Positions 18,534 to 28,116 are shown, counted from the stretch's first letter. The stretch is DNA of 64,000 nt from Kibdelosporangium persicum (GCF_013280595.1 NZ_JAAATY010000001.1:687987-751986), one strand, 5' to 3'. Notes: generated from the letters alone by a model not told the origin. Numbers and translations: made by a program.

Positions 18534-18915
18534 GGCGGTCCTTCGCGTTCAGCTCGGCAAGGTAACGGTTGTACGCGGCCAGCTCGTCATCCGGCTCGTC
18601 CCGCGTGGTTCGCGGCGGCTCGGGGCGCCGCGGCCTGGGCACGTCCCGGGGAGGTGCGGCGACGGGTCCCGCCCCGGCCCGTTCCTCGCTCTCCCGCTCC
18701 CGCTGCCTGAGCCGCCTGATCCGCCACACCATGAACGCCGGGAACAGCCCGAACAGGGGCCACTGCAGAACGTAACCAAGGTTCTGCCAGGACCCGCTGG
18801 CGGACTCGTACCGGTTCCACTGCCACCACGCCAGCAGGCACGCACCGGCCAGACTGACCAGGCAGACCACCACAATGGCCAGCCTGCGCACAAAAACCCG
18901 GTCGCCGCGCACCAC
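18520..18915 (-). CDS. actinobacterial two-helix membrane protein
   Basis: A 131-residue protein with helices LAIVVVCLVSLAGACLLAWW and LQWPLFGLFPAFMVWRI, an extracytoplasmic WNRYESASGSWQNLGY loop, and a charged, proline-rich cytoplasmic tail ending DELAAYNRYLAELNAKD. This architecture is common upstream of DUF3817 genes in actinobacteria, but I know no function for it. A GTG start at 18915 is assumed; the next in-frame starts are only a few residues inside. Confidence 0.75.
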   Translation of the reverse strand: MVRGDRVFVRRLAIVVVCLVSLAGACLLAWWQWNRYESASGSWQNLGYVLQWPLFGLFPAFMVWRIRRLRQRERESEERAGAGPVAAPPRDVPRPRRPEPPRTTRDEPDDELAAYNRYLAELNAKDRHDRP

Positions 18916-19045
18916 TCCAAGCTAACATTTCACCCCTGAGTGACTACGGTCACCAGGGTACTGGCACCATCTGGTGTCCCCATAGGACAACTCCACCCGT
19001 AGTAGGCCGCAGTTGCACGACAACATGAGCAGAAGGCAGGTCGAC

Positions 19046-19219
19046 GTGGCGGAAGGCCCGACAACCGAGGTCAGCACCACCGTGGTCGACCTGACCTCTT
19101 TCCGTCTTGGCGACCTGCGCTCAGGCCGGCCACAGGCGAGCGTCGACGCCGCGGTGGAGTGGGCACTGGCCTACGCGGGCGGCCCGGAAGCCATCGCGGT
19201 GCAAATCCAGAACCAATAG
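19046..19219 (+). CDS. precursor-like small peptide, module A
   Basis: A 57-residue peptide from GTG 19046, with AAGGCAGG upstream; TTG 19013 and ATG 19025 are in-frame alternatives. The sequence contains VVDLTSFRLGDLRS, then AVEWALAYAGG, and ends VQIQNQ-COOH. The paralogue at 27930 shares VDLT, LR(x)LR, AVEW and the terminal Q[IV]QN[QE]. It lies 57 bases before a HExxH peptide-modification enzyme, so it is the obvious candidate substrate. FxSxx-COOH precursors have the same size and placement, but this C-terminus does not fit that motif. Confidence 0.7.
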   Translation: MAEGPTTEVSTTVVDLTSFRLGDLRSGRPQASVDAAVEWALAYAGGPEAIAVQIQNQ

Positions 19220-19276
19220 TTCTCCTTCGAGGCTCCGCACGACGCGAATTGAATTCTCGATGAAGGGTTGGGCCGA

Positions 19277-21016
19277 ATGGCGAGCCTTCGTGACGAGGTG
19301 ATCACCCACCGGCTCGCTCCGGATTTCTTCGCCGAGTTCTGCTCAGGGGCGGTCAGCGAGAATTCGATGCGCGTCTTGCGTACCAGCGTGTACAGCCAGC
19401 GACGCGCGATGCTCCTCGCAGTGATGCGACTGGCGGCTTCCAACCCGGTCGCCTCCGGATTCGCACAGGACTTGGACCAGGCCTACGGAATCCTGTCGGA
19501 TTTGGAACACTCCGCGCCGGAGACCCTCGAGTCGGTGATCATGCATCCGTCAACCGGCGTGTGGTTGGTGCGCGCCGTGCGGTTGTTGCTGGGGGTCGGT
19601 CAGGATTCGGATGCCCCGGAACTGTCCTACCTGCAGTCACTGGCCGCCGCCGCCGCTGTCCGGGCCGGGTATGCCTGCACGATCACCGTTCCGGTGATCC
19701 ACCGTACCGTGGTTCTGCCCACAGTCGGCCACGTCAGGCTCCCCGCACAGGCGCGAGACCAAGCCGAGTTGCGAAATTCTGCCGAGCTGACCGTCCTGCA
19801 CCTCGGGCCGGATATCGACCCGATCAGCTTCGGCCGTTCCGCGCCGAATTCTTCCTTCATCCCCACCCGTCACCACCATGCCAACCGGCGAGGCGTCGAC
19901 TTGTTCGTGGAGATCGACGACAACACTCCCTATCGGGAATTCTCCACGCCGGAACCGCCTTTTCCGCTGACCGCCACCGAATCGGCCGAGTGGGCCGGCC
20001 TACTCGAACGCGCGTGGGACGAACTCACCCATTGGCATCTCGGATATGCCGAAGAACTCGCCGTCGGACTGCATACGATCGCGCCCGCTCCCCGAACGCG
20101 GAACTACGCCGGATCGTCGTCGAACTCGGCGTTCGGGGCCGTCGCGCTCAGCCCGAAGACATCGGAGTTCCACCTCGCCGAGGTGCTCGTTCACGAACTA
20201 CAACATTCCAAGCTCAACGCCGTGCTCGAACTGGTACCGCTGCATCATGGAGGACCGGAGGACTGGTGGTACGCCCCGTGGCGGCCTGACCCCCGGCCTC
20301 TGACCGGGCTACTGCACGGTATTTACGCGTTCGTGAGTGTCGTGGAGTTCTGGCACAACCAACGCGGCCACATCACCGACACCGGCCTGGCGCGAGAGGG
20401 TGATTTCACGTTCGCTTACCGCCGTGCCCAGGTGCGCAGGGCGGTTGACTCCCTCTCTGACGCCATGGAGCTGACCGAATTCGGCGACCACTTGGTATCG
20501 GCGGCATCCGACCGGCTGGCGGTCACCGAGGCGGAGGCGGTTCCCGCCGAACTGGCGGACATTGTCAGGTTGATGGCACAGGATCATTGGGTGACCTGGC
20601 GGCTGCAACATATGCGGCCTGACGACGACTACGTCACCGGACTGGCCGACGCATGGCGTAACCGCAAGCCCGCGCCTCCCCATGTTCCGAGCCGTATGGT
20701 GCCGTTCTGGCAGAGCACTCCTTCCACTACCCGAATGGCTCTGTTGAAAGCAAAGGCAGTGGATCCCGAACGGTTTGTCACCCTCAAGTCCACCGCACGG
20801 GACGCTGACGTCGCCTTCGTCGCGGGTAACGTCGACGCCGCGAGATCCGAGTACCTCGCCTGGATCCGCCGCGATCCGACCGCCCTCTGCGCCTGGGTCG
20901 GTCTCGCTGTCAGCTCGGCCGATCTGGTGACAGCACCCGAGGTCCTGCTCAGCCTGTACAACCGGTTGCACGGCCGGCCCGATCCGCTCGATCTGGCGAC
21001 CTGGCTGGGTGCCTAA
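19277..21016 (+). CDS. HEXXH-motif putative peptide beta-hydroxylase, module A
   Basis: A 579-residue protein from ATG 19277, with AAGGG nine bases upstream. It belongs to the HEXXH-motif peptide-modification family (aKG-HExxH-type) best known as the C-terminal half of FxsB. The metal motif is HELQH at residues 306-310 within VLVHELQHSKLNAV; the conserved RPLTGLLHGIYAFVSVVEFW and FTFAYRRAQV follow. No radical SAM Cx3Cx2C motif is present, so it stands alone. The predicted reaction is 2-oxoglutarate-dependent hydroxylation of the upstream peptide; activity is inferred from family only. Its stop overlaps the convergent STAND gene by 4 bases. Confidence 0.75.
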   Translation: MASLRDEVITHRLAPDFFAEFCSGAVSENSMRVLRTSVYSQRRAMLLAVMRLAASNPVASGFAQDLDQAYGILSDLEHSAPETLESVIMHPSTGVWLVRAVRLLLGVGQDSDAPELSYLQSLAAAAAVRAGYACTITVPVIHRTVVLPTVGHVRLPAQARDQAELRNSAELTVLHLGPDIDPISFGRSAPNSSFIPTRHHHANRRGVDLFVEIDDNTPYREFSTPEPPFPLTATESAEWAGLLERAWDELTHWHLGYAEELAVGLHTIAPAPRTRNYAGSSSNSAFGAVALSPKTSEFHLAEVLVHELQHSKLNAVLELVPLHHGGPEDWWYAPWRPDPRPLTGLLHGIYAFVSVVEFWHNQRGHITDTGLAREGDFTFAYRRAQVRRAVDSLSDAMELTEFGDHLVSAASDRLAVTEAEAVPAELADIVRLMAQDHWVTWRLQHMRPDDDYVTGLADAWRNRKPAPPHVPSRMVPFWQSTPSTTRMALLKAKAVDPERFVTLKSTARDADVAFVAGNVDAARSEYLAWIRRDPTALCAWVGLAVSSADLVTAPEVLLSLYNRLHGRPDPLDLATWLGA

Positions 21017-24000
21017 AGCTGCATGGTGTCGGTGTCACAGTCGGCCCGCGTGGAGTTCATCGCCGCCATCGTGGCCGGGTGTGTGCTCCCCAAGACCTTG
21101 CTCAGCGCGTTCACAGTCGACGCGTGTTGTACCCGAGCTTGCTGCGGCTCGCCCAGTCCGGCCGAATCGATCGACAAGTTCAGCCCGACCGCGAGCGTGG
21201 ACGGGTGTTCGGCACCGAGGACACGGGTGGAGCGTTCGAACGTGTCCCGATCGAGCTCGTACGCTTCGGTCAGTCGCCCTGACGCTGCCAGATCGCTCGC
21301 CAGGTTCGTTGCGGTGACCAGCGTGAACGGATGATCGTCACCGAACATCTCTCGAAGCCTCCCGAGCGTTGCCTCGTCGTGTGTCATGGCTTCGTCTACG
21401 TGGCCGAGCAACCGCAACGTGACCGCGAGGTTGATCGCCGCGACCAAGGTGAACGGATGCCACTCCCCGTGGGTCTCGACGAACAGTTGATAGCTTGTGG
21501 TCCCCAGGTTCTGCGACTGGTGCAACTCGTCCAACTTTCGGAAGTCAGCCGACATGCACATCTGCGCGGTGATCGTGTCGACGTGTCGTGCTCCATGCAG
21601 CCGCCGATACATTTCGAAACACTGCGTGGACAGGTCCGCCGCCTGCCGATAGAGGCCCGCTCTTCTCCTGGCAACAGCGAGGTTTCGCATTGCCCCGATG
21701 GTTCGTGGATGTTCGTCCCCGATGACCAGCCGTTGCCGAGCGAGATTCTGTTCCTGGATTCGGCACGCCTCAATGTGTTCCCCACACTCCCTCATGTCCA
21801 TCGCCAGGGCGTTGAGGGTGAGGAACGTGTCGGGATGATCCTCACCCAGTACGACCACCTTCCGCCGCCATGTGTCCGTGTCCAGTTCGCGGGCTTCGAA
21901 GAACTGACCGATCAGCCGGAGGCTGCCCCCGAGGTCGTTCGCGTACTGCAGGGTCTCCGGATCATTCCTGCCGAGGACGTGACAGGACTTCTTGAAAATC
22001 GTGCGCTGCATGGCCAGTTCCTCCTCGATCCGGCCCTGGGCGCGCATGCTCATCCGGAACGTGTTGGCCACACTCAGGAAGAGCTTGTTGTCGTTCCCGA
22101 AGTGACGGCGGACGATCTGGAAGGTTTCGCGGTTGAGATCGTAGGCTTCCTCGTAGCGTCCGAGCCGCCAGAGGGCAAGGCCACGCAGCCTGGCCATCTC
22201 CAGTGTGCTGGCATCGGATTCGAGCAGTTCTTGTTGCCATTCGTCGATGGCCTGGCAGGCCAGGTCGTGGGCCACTCGGTAGTCACCGCTCTGCACCAGG
22301 TATGTCACCAGGTTGATCACCAGATGACGAACACGCGGATCCATCCGGCATCGCAGGGCGTCCGACATGATCGCGTGCGGAAGCAGTGCGCTGTAACGAG
22401 CCCATGTTCGTGACGAGACCGGATCGTCCGGATCGTTGATCACGAGCAGCACGTGCGCCACGTGCTTCACCTGATCCTTTTCCTCTGCGGGCAACTGGTT
22501 CTTGATGACTTCCTGGACGAGCCGGTGCAGCTGCAAGGTGTTGTGCCGTTCGTCCACCTTGGCCAGGCCGTACCGGCTGATCTCACGGACGATCCGGCCC
22601 AGTGTGTACTGGTCGGTCATCACCCCGGCGAGCTCATCAGGGACCAGGACGTCCGCGGCCGCGGAGAAGAAGCTCTGCGGAATGGGTTCCGGGCCCAAGT
22701 AGGCGCACGCCTGAAGCAGGCGCAGGGCCTCCGGGAAATCCGTCCGCAGCCGGCTCAGCGGAACGCTCCACGCCGCTGCGACCGGCCGCATCATGCCGTA
22801 CCCATCGACGTCATCCGGCAACTCGGCCAGGTTTGCTTCCAGGAGACGGAGATACTCGCCCGCGGGCATGCCGCTACGCATCCGCCACACCGCGGCCTGT
22901 TCCACGGCCAAGGGCAGATCGCCGAGCGCGTCGGCCACCCGGTCGGCGTCGGCCTGACTGATGTCGCCGCCGACACGGCGTAGCATCTCGATGCTTTCGC
23001 GCCGTGTGAACAGATCTACTTCCACCACGTTCGCCTCACGAGCCCAGTCCGTGTCCCGGGAGGTGACGATGATGTGTCCGGGACCGGACGGGAAGAACGG
23101 GCGCACGCTGTCCGGGCTGCCCGCGTTGTCGAACACGAGCAGCCATCGGCTGAACGGCCGGCCCAGGCGCAGACTCTCCAGCACCTCGGTGATCGCGACC
23201 TCCGCCGAACTCGCCGGCAGGCCAAGGCGTTTGGCCAGTTCAACAAAACTGGCCGTGATCTGGGACATCTGTTCGGCCGGAATCCACCAGATGACGTCGT
23301 AGTCATCCGTGTGCCGGTAGATGTACTCGACCACCGTCTGCGACTTTCCCACCCCGCCCATGCCCTGCAACGCTTCTGGCAGCACCGCGGTGACACCCGG
23401 AGAATCGAGTCTGCTCGCGAGTATCCACAGTAGATCGTCACGCCCCACGAAATCCGGGTTGCGAACGGGAACCGAGCCCCATACCTGTGGCCGGCGTTCC
23501 AGCCCGTCCGAGGACGGTTCCGGCTGGGCCTCGGTGGCAAGCACGGCGGGATCGAAGTCGTGGAGTGGTGGCTCTTCTCGACGGTGGGTCCACAATCTCG
23601 CGTCTTGCCCCGCATGCTGCAGTTCGCGCCGCAGACTCGCGGCCCGAGGCGCATACCTTCCTGACAACGCGCGGAAAACAGCTTCCTGCACGCGCAGGTA
23701 CGGCATCGTCTCAGCGGAGATCTCCGGCTGAACCGTTCCATCGGGATCGTCAACCGCGTCTCGGAAGTTCCGCAGGATCGCCACACTGGAGCCCAGGTAG
23801 TCGCCGAGTACCCGGGCAACCCGGACGGTGTCGGCCCGCCGGACTCCGGACAGAAGCTCTTCTCTGACACCGTCATGGAATTCGAACACGACAGCCGTGG
23901 GATCGTGGACCGAACGCGTCGTGCGAACCTTTCGCAACAGTCCGCCAAGGATCACCTCGGCCAACGCTGACACATCGCTGTCCGGCAGAAGTTCTCGCTG

Positions 24001-25209
24001 GACGAATCGCATCATCGCCAAGTTGAGTGGTGCGGCCGCCAGGAGGCCCGCGAGGTGGAACGCCTCCAGCGAGGCGTACGTCCGGAAGCGCATCACCCGG
24101 TCGAAGGCAGAACGCGTACGCTCCGAATCGGACGGCTCCACCGATTTCTTGCTGTCACGGGTGTTCACCATCACCGCGGTGGTGTCCACGCTGGCCGCTC
24201 CCGAAGCCGCGAAGAGATTCGCCCAGCCTGACAACCATTCCGGCGTCAACGCGAGCACCGGCACCGGAATCGAATCGTCCGCGACCTCCTCGTCGAACAT
24301 GTCGTGCTCGATCCACCGGACCCGCAGTTCCCGATTGGCCACGCCCAACGCGCCTGACGAGAGGGATACCCGGCGAGGCGACAGCCCGCCCCAGCTCCAC
24401 AGCCGGGACGGCAGGACGTTGATGATCGCCAGCGGCATCCGGTTCGCCCAGCCCGCCAGCACCTGTTCAGCCGAGCCGTCTCGCCATGCGTTGGCGATCG
24501 CGTCCGTCATCACCAAAACGAGCCGCCTGCCGGTCGGGTCGACCAAATGCCGGGTACTGTGCACGGCACCGGCGGGACCTTCGACGCGCAGTACCAGATC
24601 CGAGGTCGAGCAGTCCACGAGAAGCGTCCGCACGTTGCGGAAAGCGCCCTGTTGCCTGAGCAACTCGCGGAACTCCGCCACGGTCTCCCGCCAGACCTCC
24701 ATCGACGCAGCCGTGTCGACGACAAGGACGACCTCGAACCGCCGCCACGGCGCCGGATCAAGAACGGGAAGCCACATGCCGTCCTGAGCCGCGCGAACGG
24801 CTGTCGCTTCCTCGTTGACGACCCGTTTCCACGGTGACGGCGACCGTTTCATCAAGGGCCGCAACGCCCTCGCGAGCTGGGCGGAGTGCGGAAGCTCCCG
24901 GCTGGGCGATCCGATCTGTGCGGTGGCACGAGGCGGAGCACCATCTCCGGAGCGGGCGAATCGTGTCGACCAGGACACGCCCAAGTCCGGATCCGGTTGT
25001 GGCTGCGACGGTTTCGTTCGGTCCGGCGGGTCGAGAACAGTGGGGTCCACTGTGGGCGAGACGGGATCGTCCGGAGGCACGTCCAGTGGTGTGGCTTCAG
25101 TGTGGGCGCGGATGATCCCGGCCAGCCACAGTGCGTCCTTGACTTCCATCGCGGTCAAATCGCGTGCGCGCAACCATGGCACACCGGCTGGCCGTCTCTC
25201 GGTACTCAT
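21013..25209 (-). CDS. vWA / NB-ARC / TPR STAND protein, FxsT/SAV_2336-like, module A
   Basis: A 1398-residue protein starting at ATG 25209, whose ATGA overlaps the MoxR stop. Residues 1-60 are a SAV_2336-like N-terminus. From about 156 comes a vWA-like domain with VLVVDTAASM, whose middle MIDAS serine is replaced by Ala. A helical region precedes NB-ARC at about 600-900 (Walker A GMGGVGKSQ at about 615, Walker B LLVFDNA, IIVTSRD, GDLPLAVEQ). At least eight tetratricopeptide-like repeats (ETLQYANDLGGSLRLIGQF type) run to the end, and the tail is CDTDTMQL-COOH. Such proteins are NTP-driven sensors or switches of conflict and modification systems. Confidence 0.8.
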   Translation of the reverse strand: MSTERRPAGVPWLRARDLTAMEVKDALWLAGIIRAHTEATPLDVPPDDPVSPTVDPTVLDPPDRTKPSQPQPDPDLGVSWSTRFARSGDGAPPRATAQIGSPSRELPHSAQLARALRPLMKRSPSPWKRVVNEEATAVRAAQDGMWLPVLDPAPWRRFEVVLVVDTAASMEVWRETVAEFRELLRQQGAFRNVRTLLVDCSTSDLVLRVEGPAGAVHSTRHLVDPTGRRLVLVMTDAIANAWRDGSAEQVLAGWANRMPLAIINVLPSRLWSWGGLSPRRVSLSSGALGVANRELRVRWIEHDMFDEEVADDSIPVPVLALTPEWLSGWANLFAASGAASVDTTAVMVNTRDSKKSVEPSDSERTRSAFDRVMRFRTYASLEAFHLAGLLAAAPLNLAMMRFVQRELLPDSDVSALAEVILGGLLRKVRTTRSVHDPTAVVFEFHDGVREELLSGVRRADTVRVARVLGDYLGSSVAILRNFRDAVDDPDGTVQPEISAETMPYLRVQEAVFRALSGRYAPRAASLRRELQHAGQDARLWTHRREEPPLHDFDPAVLATEAQPEPSSDGLERRPQVWGSVPVRNPDFVGRDDLLWILASRLDSPGVTAVLPEALQGMGGVGKSQTVVEYIYRHTDDYDVIWWIPAEQMSQITASFVELAKRLGLPASSAEVAITEVLESLRLGRPFSRWLLVFDNAGSPDSVRPFFPSGPGHIIVTSRDTDWAREANVVEVDLFTRRESIEMLRRVGGDISQADADRVADALGDLPLAVEQAAVWRMRSGMPAGEYLRLLEANLAELPDDVDGYGMMRPVAAAWSVPLSRLRTDFPEALRLLQACAYLGPEPIPQSFFSAAADVLVPDELAGVMTDQYTLGRIVREISRYGLAKVDERHNTLQLHRLVQEVIKNQLPAEEKDQVKHVAHVLLVINDPDDPVSSRTWARYSALLPHAIMSDALRCRMDPRVRHLVINLVTYLVQSGDYRVAHDLACQAIDEWQQELLESDASTLEMARLRGLALWRLGRYEEAYDLNRETFQIVRRHFGNDNKLFLSVANTFRMSMRAQGRIEEELAMQRTIFKKSCHVLGRNDPETLQYANDLGGSLRLIGQFFEARELDTDTWRRKVVVLGEDHPDTFLTLNALAMDMRECGEHIEACRIQEQNLARQRLVIGDEHPRTIGAMRNLAVARRRAGLYRQAADLSTQCFEMYRRLHGARHVDTITAQMCMSADFRKLDELHQSQNLGTTSYQLFVETHGEWHPFTLVAAINLAVTLRLLGHVDEAMTHDEATLGRLREMFGDDHPFTLVTATNLASDLAASGRLTEAYELDRDTFERSTRVLGAEHPSTLAVGLNLSIDSAGLGEPQQARVQHASTVNALSKVLGSTHPATMAAMNSTRADCDTDTMQL

Positions 25210-26216
25210 CCCGGCTCCGCTGTCGACAGCGGGTGCCAGATCGCGCGCATCAGCTCGTTCCACTCCTCGTCGGGCCGGTACGCGCCTGACGTCGCCAGTT
25301 CGACGGCCAGGTGCACGGCGTTGAGCAACTGGTCTGCCGCGAGCCCGCCGACAGATTCGCTGCGTTCGAGGAATTCGCCGATCAACCTGGCGACGTCGAC
25401 TCGCTCGATCTCGCCGAACTGCGCCGCCACCATCGCGGCGAGTTGCTCGGCGTCAGGCGGCCTGAGGTGCAACTGCAGACACCGCCGCAGGAACGCCGCG
25501 GGGAACTCGCGTTCGCCGTTGCTGGTGATGATCACGACGGGAAACGCCCGGCACTGCACCAAACCGTCCCTGATCACCGCGGTTCCACGCTTGTCGTGCG
25601 TGAACACGGTGACCTCCGGCTGTTGCTTGGCGATCCGGACGAGTTCGGAGATGGGGTACTCGCCGTCCTCGAACACGCTCAGCAGGTCGTTGGGCAGGTC
25701 GATGTCGCCCTTGTCGAGCTCGTCGACGAGCAGCACACGAGGTGTCTCGTAGGGCAACAAGGCTGTCCCGAGCGGGCCCAGGTGTACGAAATCGCCGATG
25801 TCCGGCTCGCGATCCGGCCGTGCGCCCGCCGCCTGGACCCGGCCGATCGCGTCGTAGGAGTACAACCCGTCAGTCAGGGTCGTCCGGCTGGTGATGCCCC
25901 ACCGCAGCACGGGGCCGAGGCCGAGTTCGGCCGCGATCAGGTAGGCAAGACTGGACTTTCCGGTGCCGGGACGGCCGGTGACGAGCAGCGGCCGGCGGAG
26001 GTACAGCGCCGCGTTGACCATGGAAACCTCGTGGGCGCTGGACAGATGGCGCCGCCCGGTGGCGCCGCCGATCCGGCGAGCCGTCTCACCGCCGTCGGCG
26101 TCCGGCCTGCTGGCCACGCCCTCGCCGGTGAACCTCCGCCAGGGAGGTGGTTGCGGGAGCGCCGTGATCGGCGACGGGGCCGCCTGCCCGGTACCCCGGT
26201 AAATGCGCCAGTCCAC
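25206..26216 (-). CDS. MoxR-family AAA+ ATPase, module A
   Basis: A 336-residue AAA+ ATPase with Walker A GRPGTGKSS (residues 81-89), Walker B RVLLVDELDKGD, and sensor 1 in VVIITSNGEREFP. A proline-rich N-terminal extension of about 45 residues precedes the core. MoxR ATPases act as chaperone-like remodelers for partner vWA proteins. It starts with GTG one base after the VMAP stop (TGA-C-GTG) and ends overlapping the vWA gene's ATG, so the three genes are one tightly coupled operon. Confidence 0.85.
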   Translation of the reverse strand: MDWRIYRGTGQAAPSPITALPQPPPWRRFTGEGVASRPDADGGETARRIGGATGRRHLSSAHEVSMVNAALYLRRPLLVTGRPGTGKSSLAYLIAAELGLGPVLRWGITSRTTLTDGLYSYDAIGRVQAAGARPDREPDIGDFVHLGPLGTALLPYETPRVLLVDELDKGDIDLPNDLLSVFEDGEYPISELVRIAKQQPEVTVFTHDKRGTAVIRDGLVQCRAFPVVIITSNGEREFPAAFLRRCLQLHLRPPDAEQLAAMVAAQFGEIERVDVARLIGEFLERSESVGGLAADQLLNAVHLAVELATSGAYRPDEEWNELMRAIWHPLSTAEPG

Positions 26217-26217
26217 G

Positions 26218-27714
26218 TCAATCCACCTCCTCGGGTGGTCCCGGACGGTCCGGGACCACGACCCTTTCGGGGTCGTCCCACAGCACGGCCAGATGGCTAC
26301 CGACGTGGGGCTGTTCCGTCTCGCTCGCGAACGCGTTCGTGCGCACCAGGCGAAGCCTGTCCAGCAGCAGCCCCGGGTCCTCCGCGTGCAGCAGTTCCTT
26401 CACCGTCGCGACGAAGTCCTCGAGGCCACAGTCCTTGCGGTGCCAGACCATCACCGGGATGCCCGCCCGCAGACCGACCGCGACCTCGTCGAACGACGGC
26501 GGCCCGGCCGGCGGTGGCGCGCCGAGCACCTGCGCGACGACACCGGACGTCTGCTCGAAATAGGAAGTCATTCGCCGGAGGTTCGGTTCACCGCCCGGCT
26601 TGCTCCAGAAACCGGCATCCGGCGTGAGCACGCCGCGGTCCCTGAGCTGGTTCTTGAGCTGTTTCCACCGGATGTACCACTGCCGGTGCCATTTCCGGGC
26701 GACCATGCGGTCGAGGCTCCGGACGCAGACCGGGAAGTGGCAGCCCATCGGTTCGGGGAAGTCACTCTCGGCCTCCCACTGCCATTGGTCGACGTCGAGG
26801 TTGAGCAGTTCCCTCGGCAGGATGAACTCGACTCTGATGTCGGAGTCATAGGGCGCCCAATCGATTTCCACGCCTTCCACGAGCGCGGCGACACGGTGTT
26901 TGATCTCGTCCAGCTTGCCGACGAAATCCGATCCCCGCCGGGGGTACCACCCGCCGGAAAGGTCGCGCTGGCGCCAGTGGGAAAGCCGATAGAGTTCGGT
27001 GGCGGGCCCTTCTCGCTGCAACTGGAAAACGATGTATGCGGGCGATCCGGGAGTGCCCGGATCACTGGGCGCCTGACTGCCGACGGAGCCCCGGATGATT
27101 TTCAGTTCGGGCAGCAGCCCCATCCGCATGGCCTGGGCGTCCACCCAACGCCGCAGTTCCGCTCGCAGGTCAGGGCGGGCATGCACAGCGAGGTGCTCGA
27201 CGAAGATCAGCGGTTTCGGTACGCCGTCCGGGCCGGCGTTGAGCGTCTCCAACGCCAGGAAAACCTCGGCGTACGTGGTTTGCGCGTGCAGTTCCGGTGC
27301 GTGCGGACCGGCGACAAGCCGGTAGATCTGGGCGATATCCGGCACCACGAAACCGGAGAGCATGCTGAAAAGCCGGCGCCGTTCCTGTGGTGACCAAGCC
27401 TCCAGCGCGGACATCTCCATGATGATCCGCCGCACCTCGGCCATCGCCTTCGTGCCCGGCTCGACCTGGTCGAGAACGAATAACAGGGTGGACAACCCGT
27501 CCGGCCGATGATGACACGCCTCGACGATGCTGAACAAATGTGCCGCGCAGTGCGCATGTTCTTCGGCGAGCAACGGATGTCCCAGCTCGTCGGACACAAT
27601 TCTGACGATCAGGTTCCGCCCACTCAAATCGGCCAGGCACCCGACCCGCAGGAGCGCACGGACAAGCGGCCAAAGAGGTCCACGTGCCGGTATGACGTCA
27701 CCGTCCTCCGCCAC
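26218..27714 (-). CDS. VMAP protein (EAD2-like domain plus VMAP C-terminal domain), module A
   Basis: A 498-residue protein from GTG 27714 (MAEDGDVIPARGPLW), chosen to match the paralogue's ATG start. Residues 12-95 (LVRALLRVGCLADLSGRNLI, then VSDELG) resemble effector-associated domain 2, a protein-recruitment domain. The C-terminal half, including LNLDVDQWQWE, KWHRQWYIRWKQL and IPVMVWHRKDC, matches the VMAP-C region of vWA-MoxR-associated proteins. It is the first gene of the minus-strand operon. Its role is probably to link effectors to the MoxR/vWA switch; this is inferred from described conflict systems, not from sequence. Confidence 0.75.
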   Translation of the reverse strand: MAEDGDVIPARGPLWPLVRALLRVGCLADLSGRNLIVRIVSDELGHPLLAEEHAHCAAHLFSIVEACHHRPDGLSTLLFVLDQVEPGTKAMAEVRRIIMEMSALEAWSPQERRRLFSMLSGFVVPDIAQIYRLVAGPHAPELHAQTTYAEVFLALETLNAGPDGVPKPLIFVEHLAVHARPDLRAELRRWVDAQAMRMGLLPELKIIRGSVGSQAPSDPGTPGSPAYIVFQLQREGPATELYRLSHWRQRDLSGGWYPRRGSDFVGKLDEIKHRVAALVEGVEIDWAPYDSDIRVEFILPRELLNLDVDQWQWEAESDFPEPMGCHFPVCVRSLDRMVARKWHRQWYIRWKQLKNQLRDRGVLTPDAGFWSKPGGEPNLRRMTSYFEQTSGVVAQVLGAPPPAGPPSFDEVAVGLRAGIPVMVWHRKDCGLEDFVATVKELLHAEDPGLLLDRLRLVRTNAFASETEQPHVGSHLAVLWDDPERVVVPDRPGPPEEVD

Positions 27715-27929
27715 ATCGCCCCCTAAGGAGTGTCCGCCGCCACGGCAATGCGCACAATATTGTGTCAGCCGCGTGGACATCGCGGTAGCAGTCAAAAACT
27801 TGATCAAGAAAGCCGGGGCCCCGTTCGGCGGTTGCGGAACTAGCCGATCAGCCCTGCCGCACGCGGCGGCCGTCCGGCACCATGAAGGGTGCGGGTTCGA
27901 TGCTGGTGACAGTACGGGGAGGTCCGTCC
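27715..27929. promoter_or_regulatory. divergent regulatory region between modules A and B with perfect palindrome
   Basis: This gap holds the start regions of the module A operon (minus) and the module B peptide (plus). At 27753-27764 lies the perfect 12-bp palindrome CACAATATTGTG, which stands out in very GC-rich DNA. It could be an operator or part of a promoter. I could not place convincing -35/-10 pairs. The plus-strand ribosome site GGGGAGG is at 27915-27921. Confidence 0.5.
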
Positions 27930-28097
27930 ATGACAACGATCTCGGCAGCCGATCTCACGTCCGAGCTTGTCGATCTGACCGAAGTTCCACTCCGTGAACT
28001 GCGGACGATCACCACCCGGCAGTTGGCCGAGGCGGTCGAATGGGAAGTCGAGTTCTCGACCGCGAACGGGGACGAACGGCAAGTCCAGAACGAGTGA
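27930..28097 (+). CDS. precursor-like small peptide, module B
   Basis: A 55-residue peptide from ATG 27930, eight bases after GGGGAGG; ATGs at 27882 and 27900 are in frame but lack such a site. It begins MTTISAADLTSELVDLTEV, continues with LRELRTITTRQLAEAVEW and ends ERQVQNE-COOH. It aligns with the module A peptide over VDLT, LR(x)LR, AVEW and the last five residues Q-[IV]-Q-N-[QE]. The hydroxylase gene starts 19 bases downstream. Leader-like acidic N-terminus plus conserved extreme C-terminus suggests modification at the C-terminal end. Confidence 0.72.
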   Translation: MTTISAADLTSELVDLTEVPLRELRTITTRQLAEAVEWEVEFSTANGDERQVQNE

Positions 28098-28116
28098 CGC
28101 CAACGAGGTCCGGACA

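Noticed and set aside
19046-19219. Assignment of the module A peptide as a true FxSxx-COOH (FxsA) precursor
   Set aside because: The C-terminus is Q-I-Q-N-Q, with no F-x-S-x-x ending, and no FxsB radical SAM gene is present; only size and context agree.
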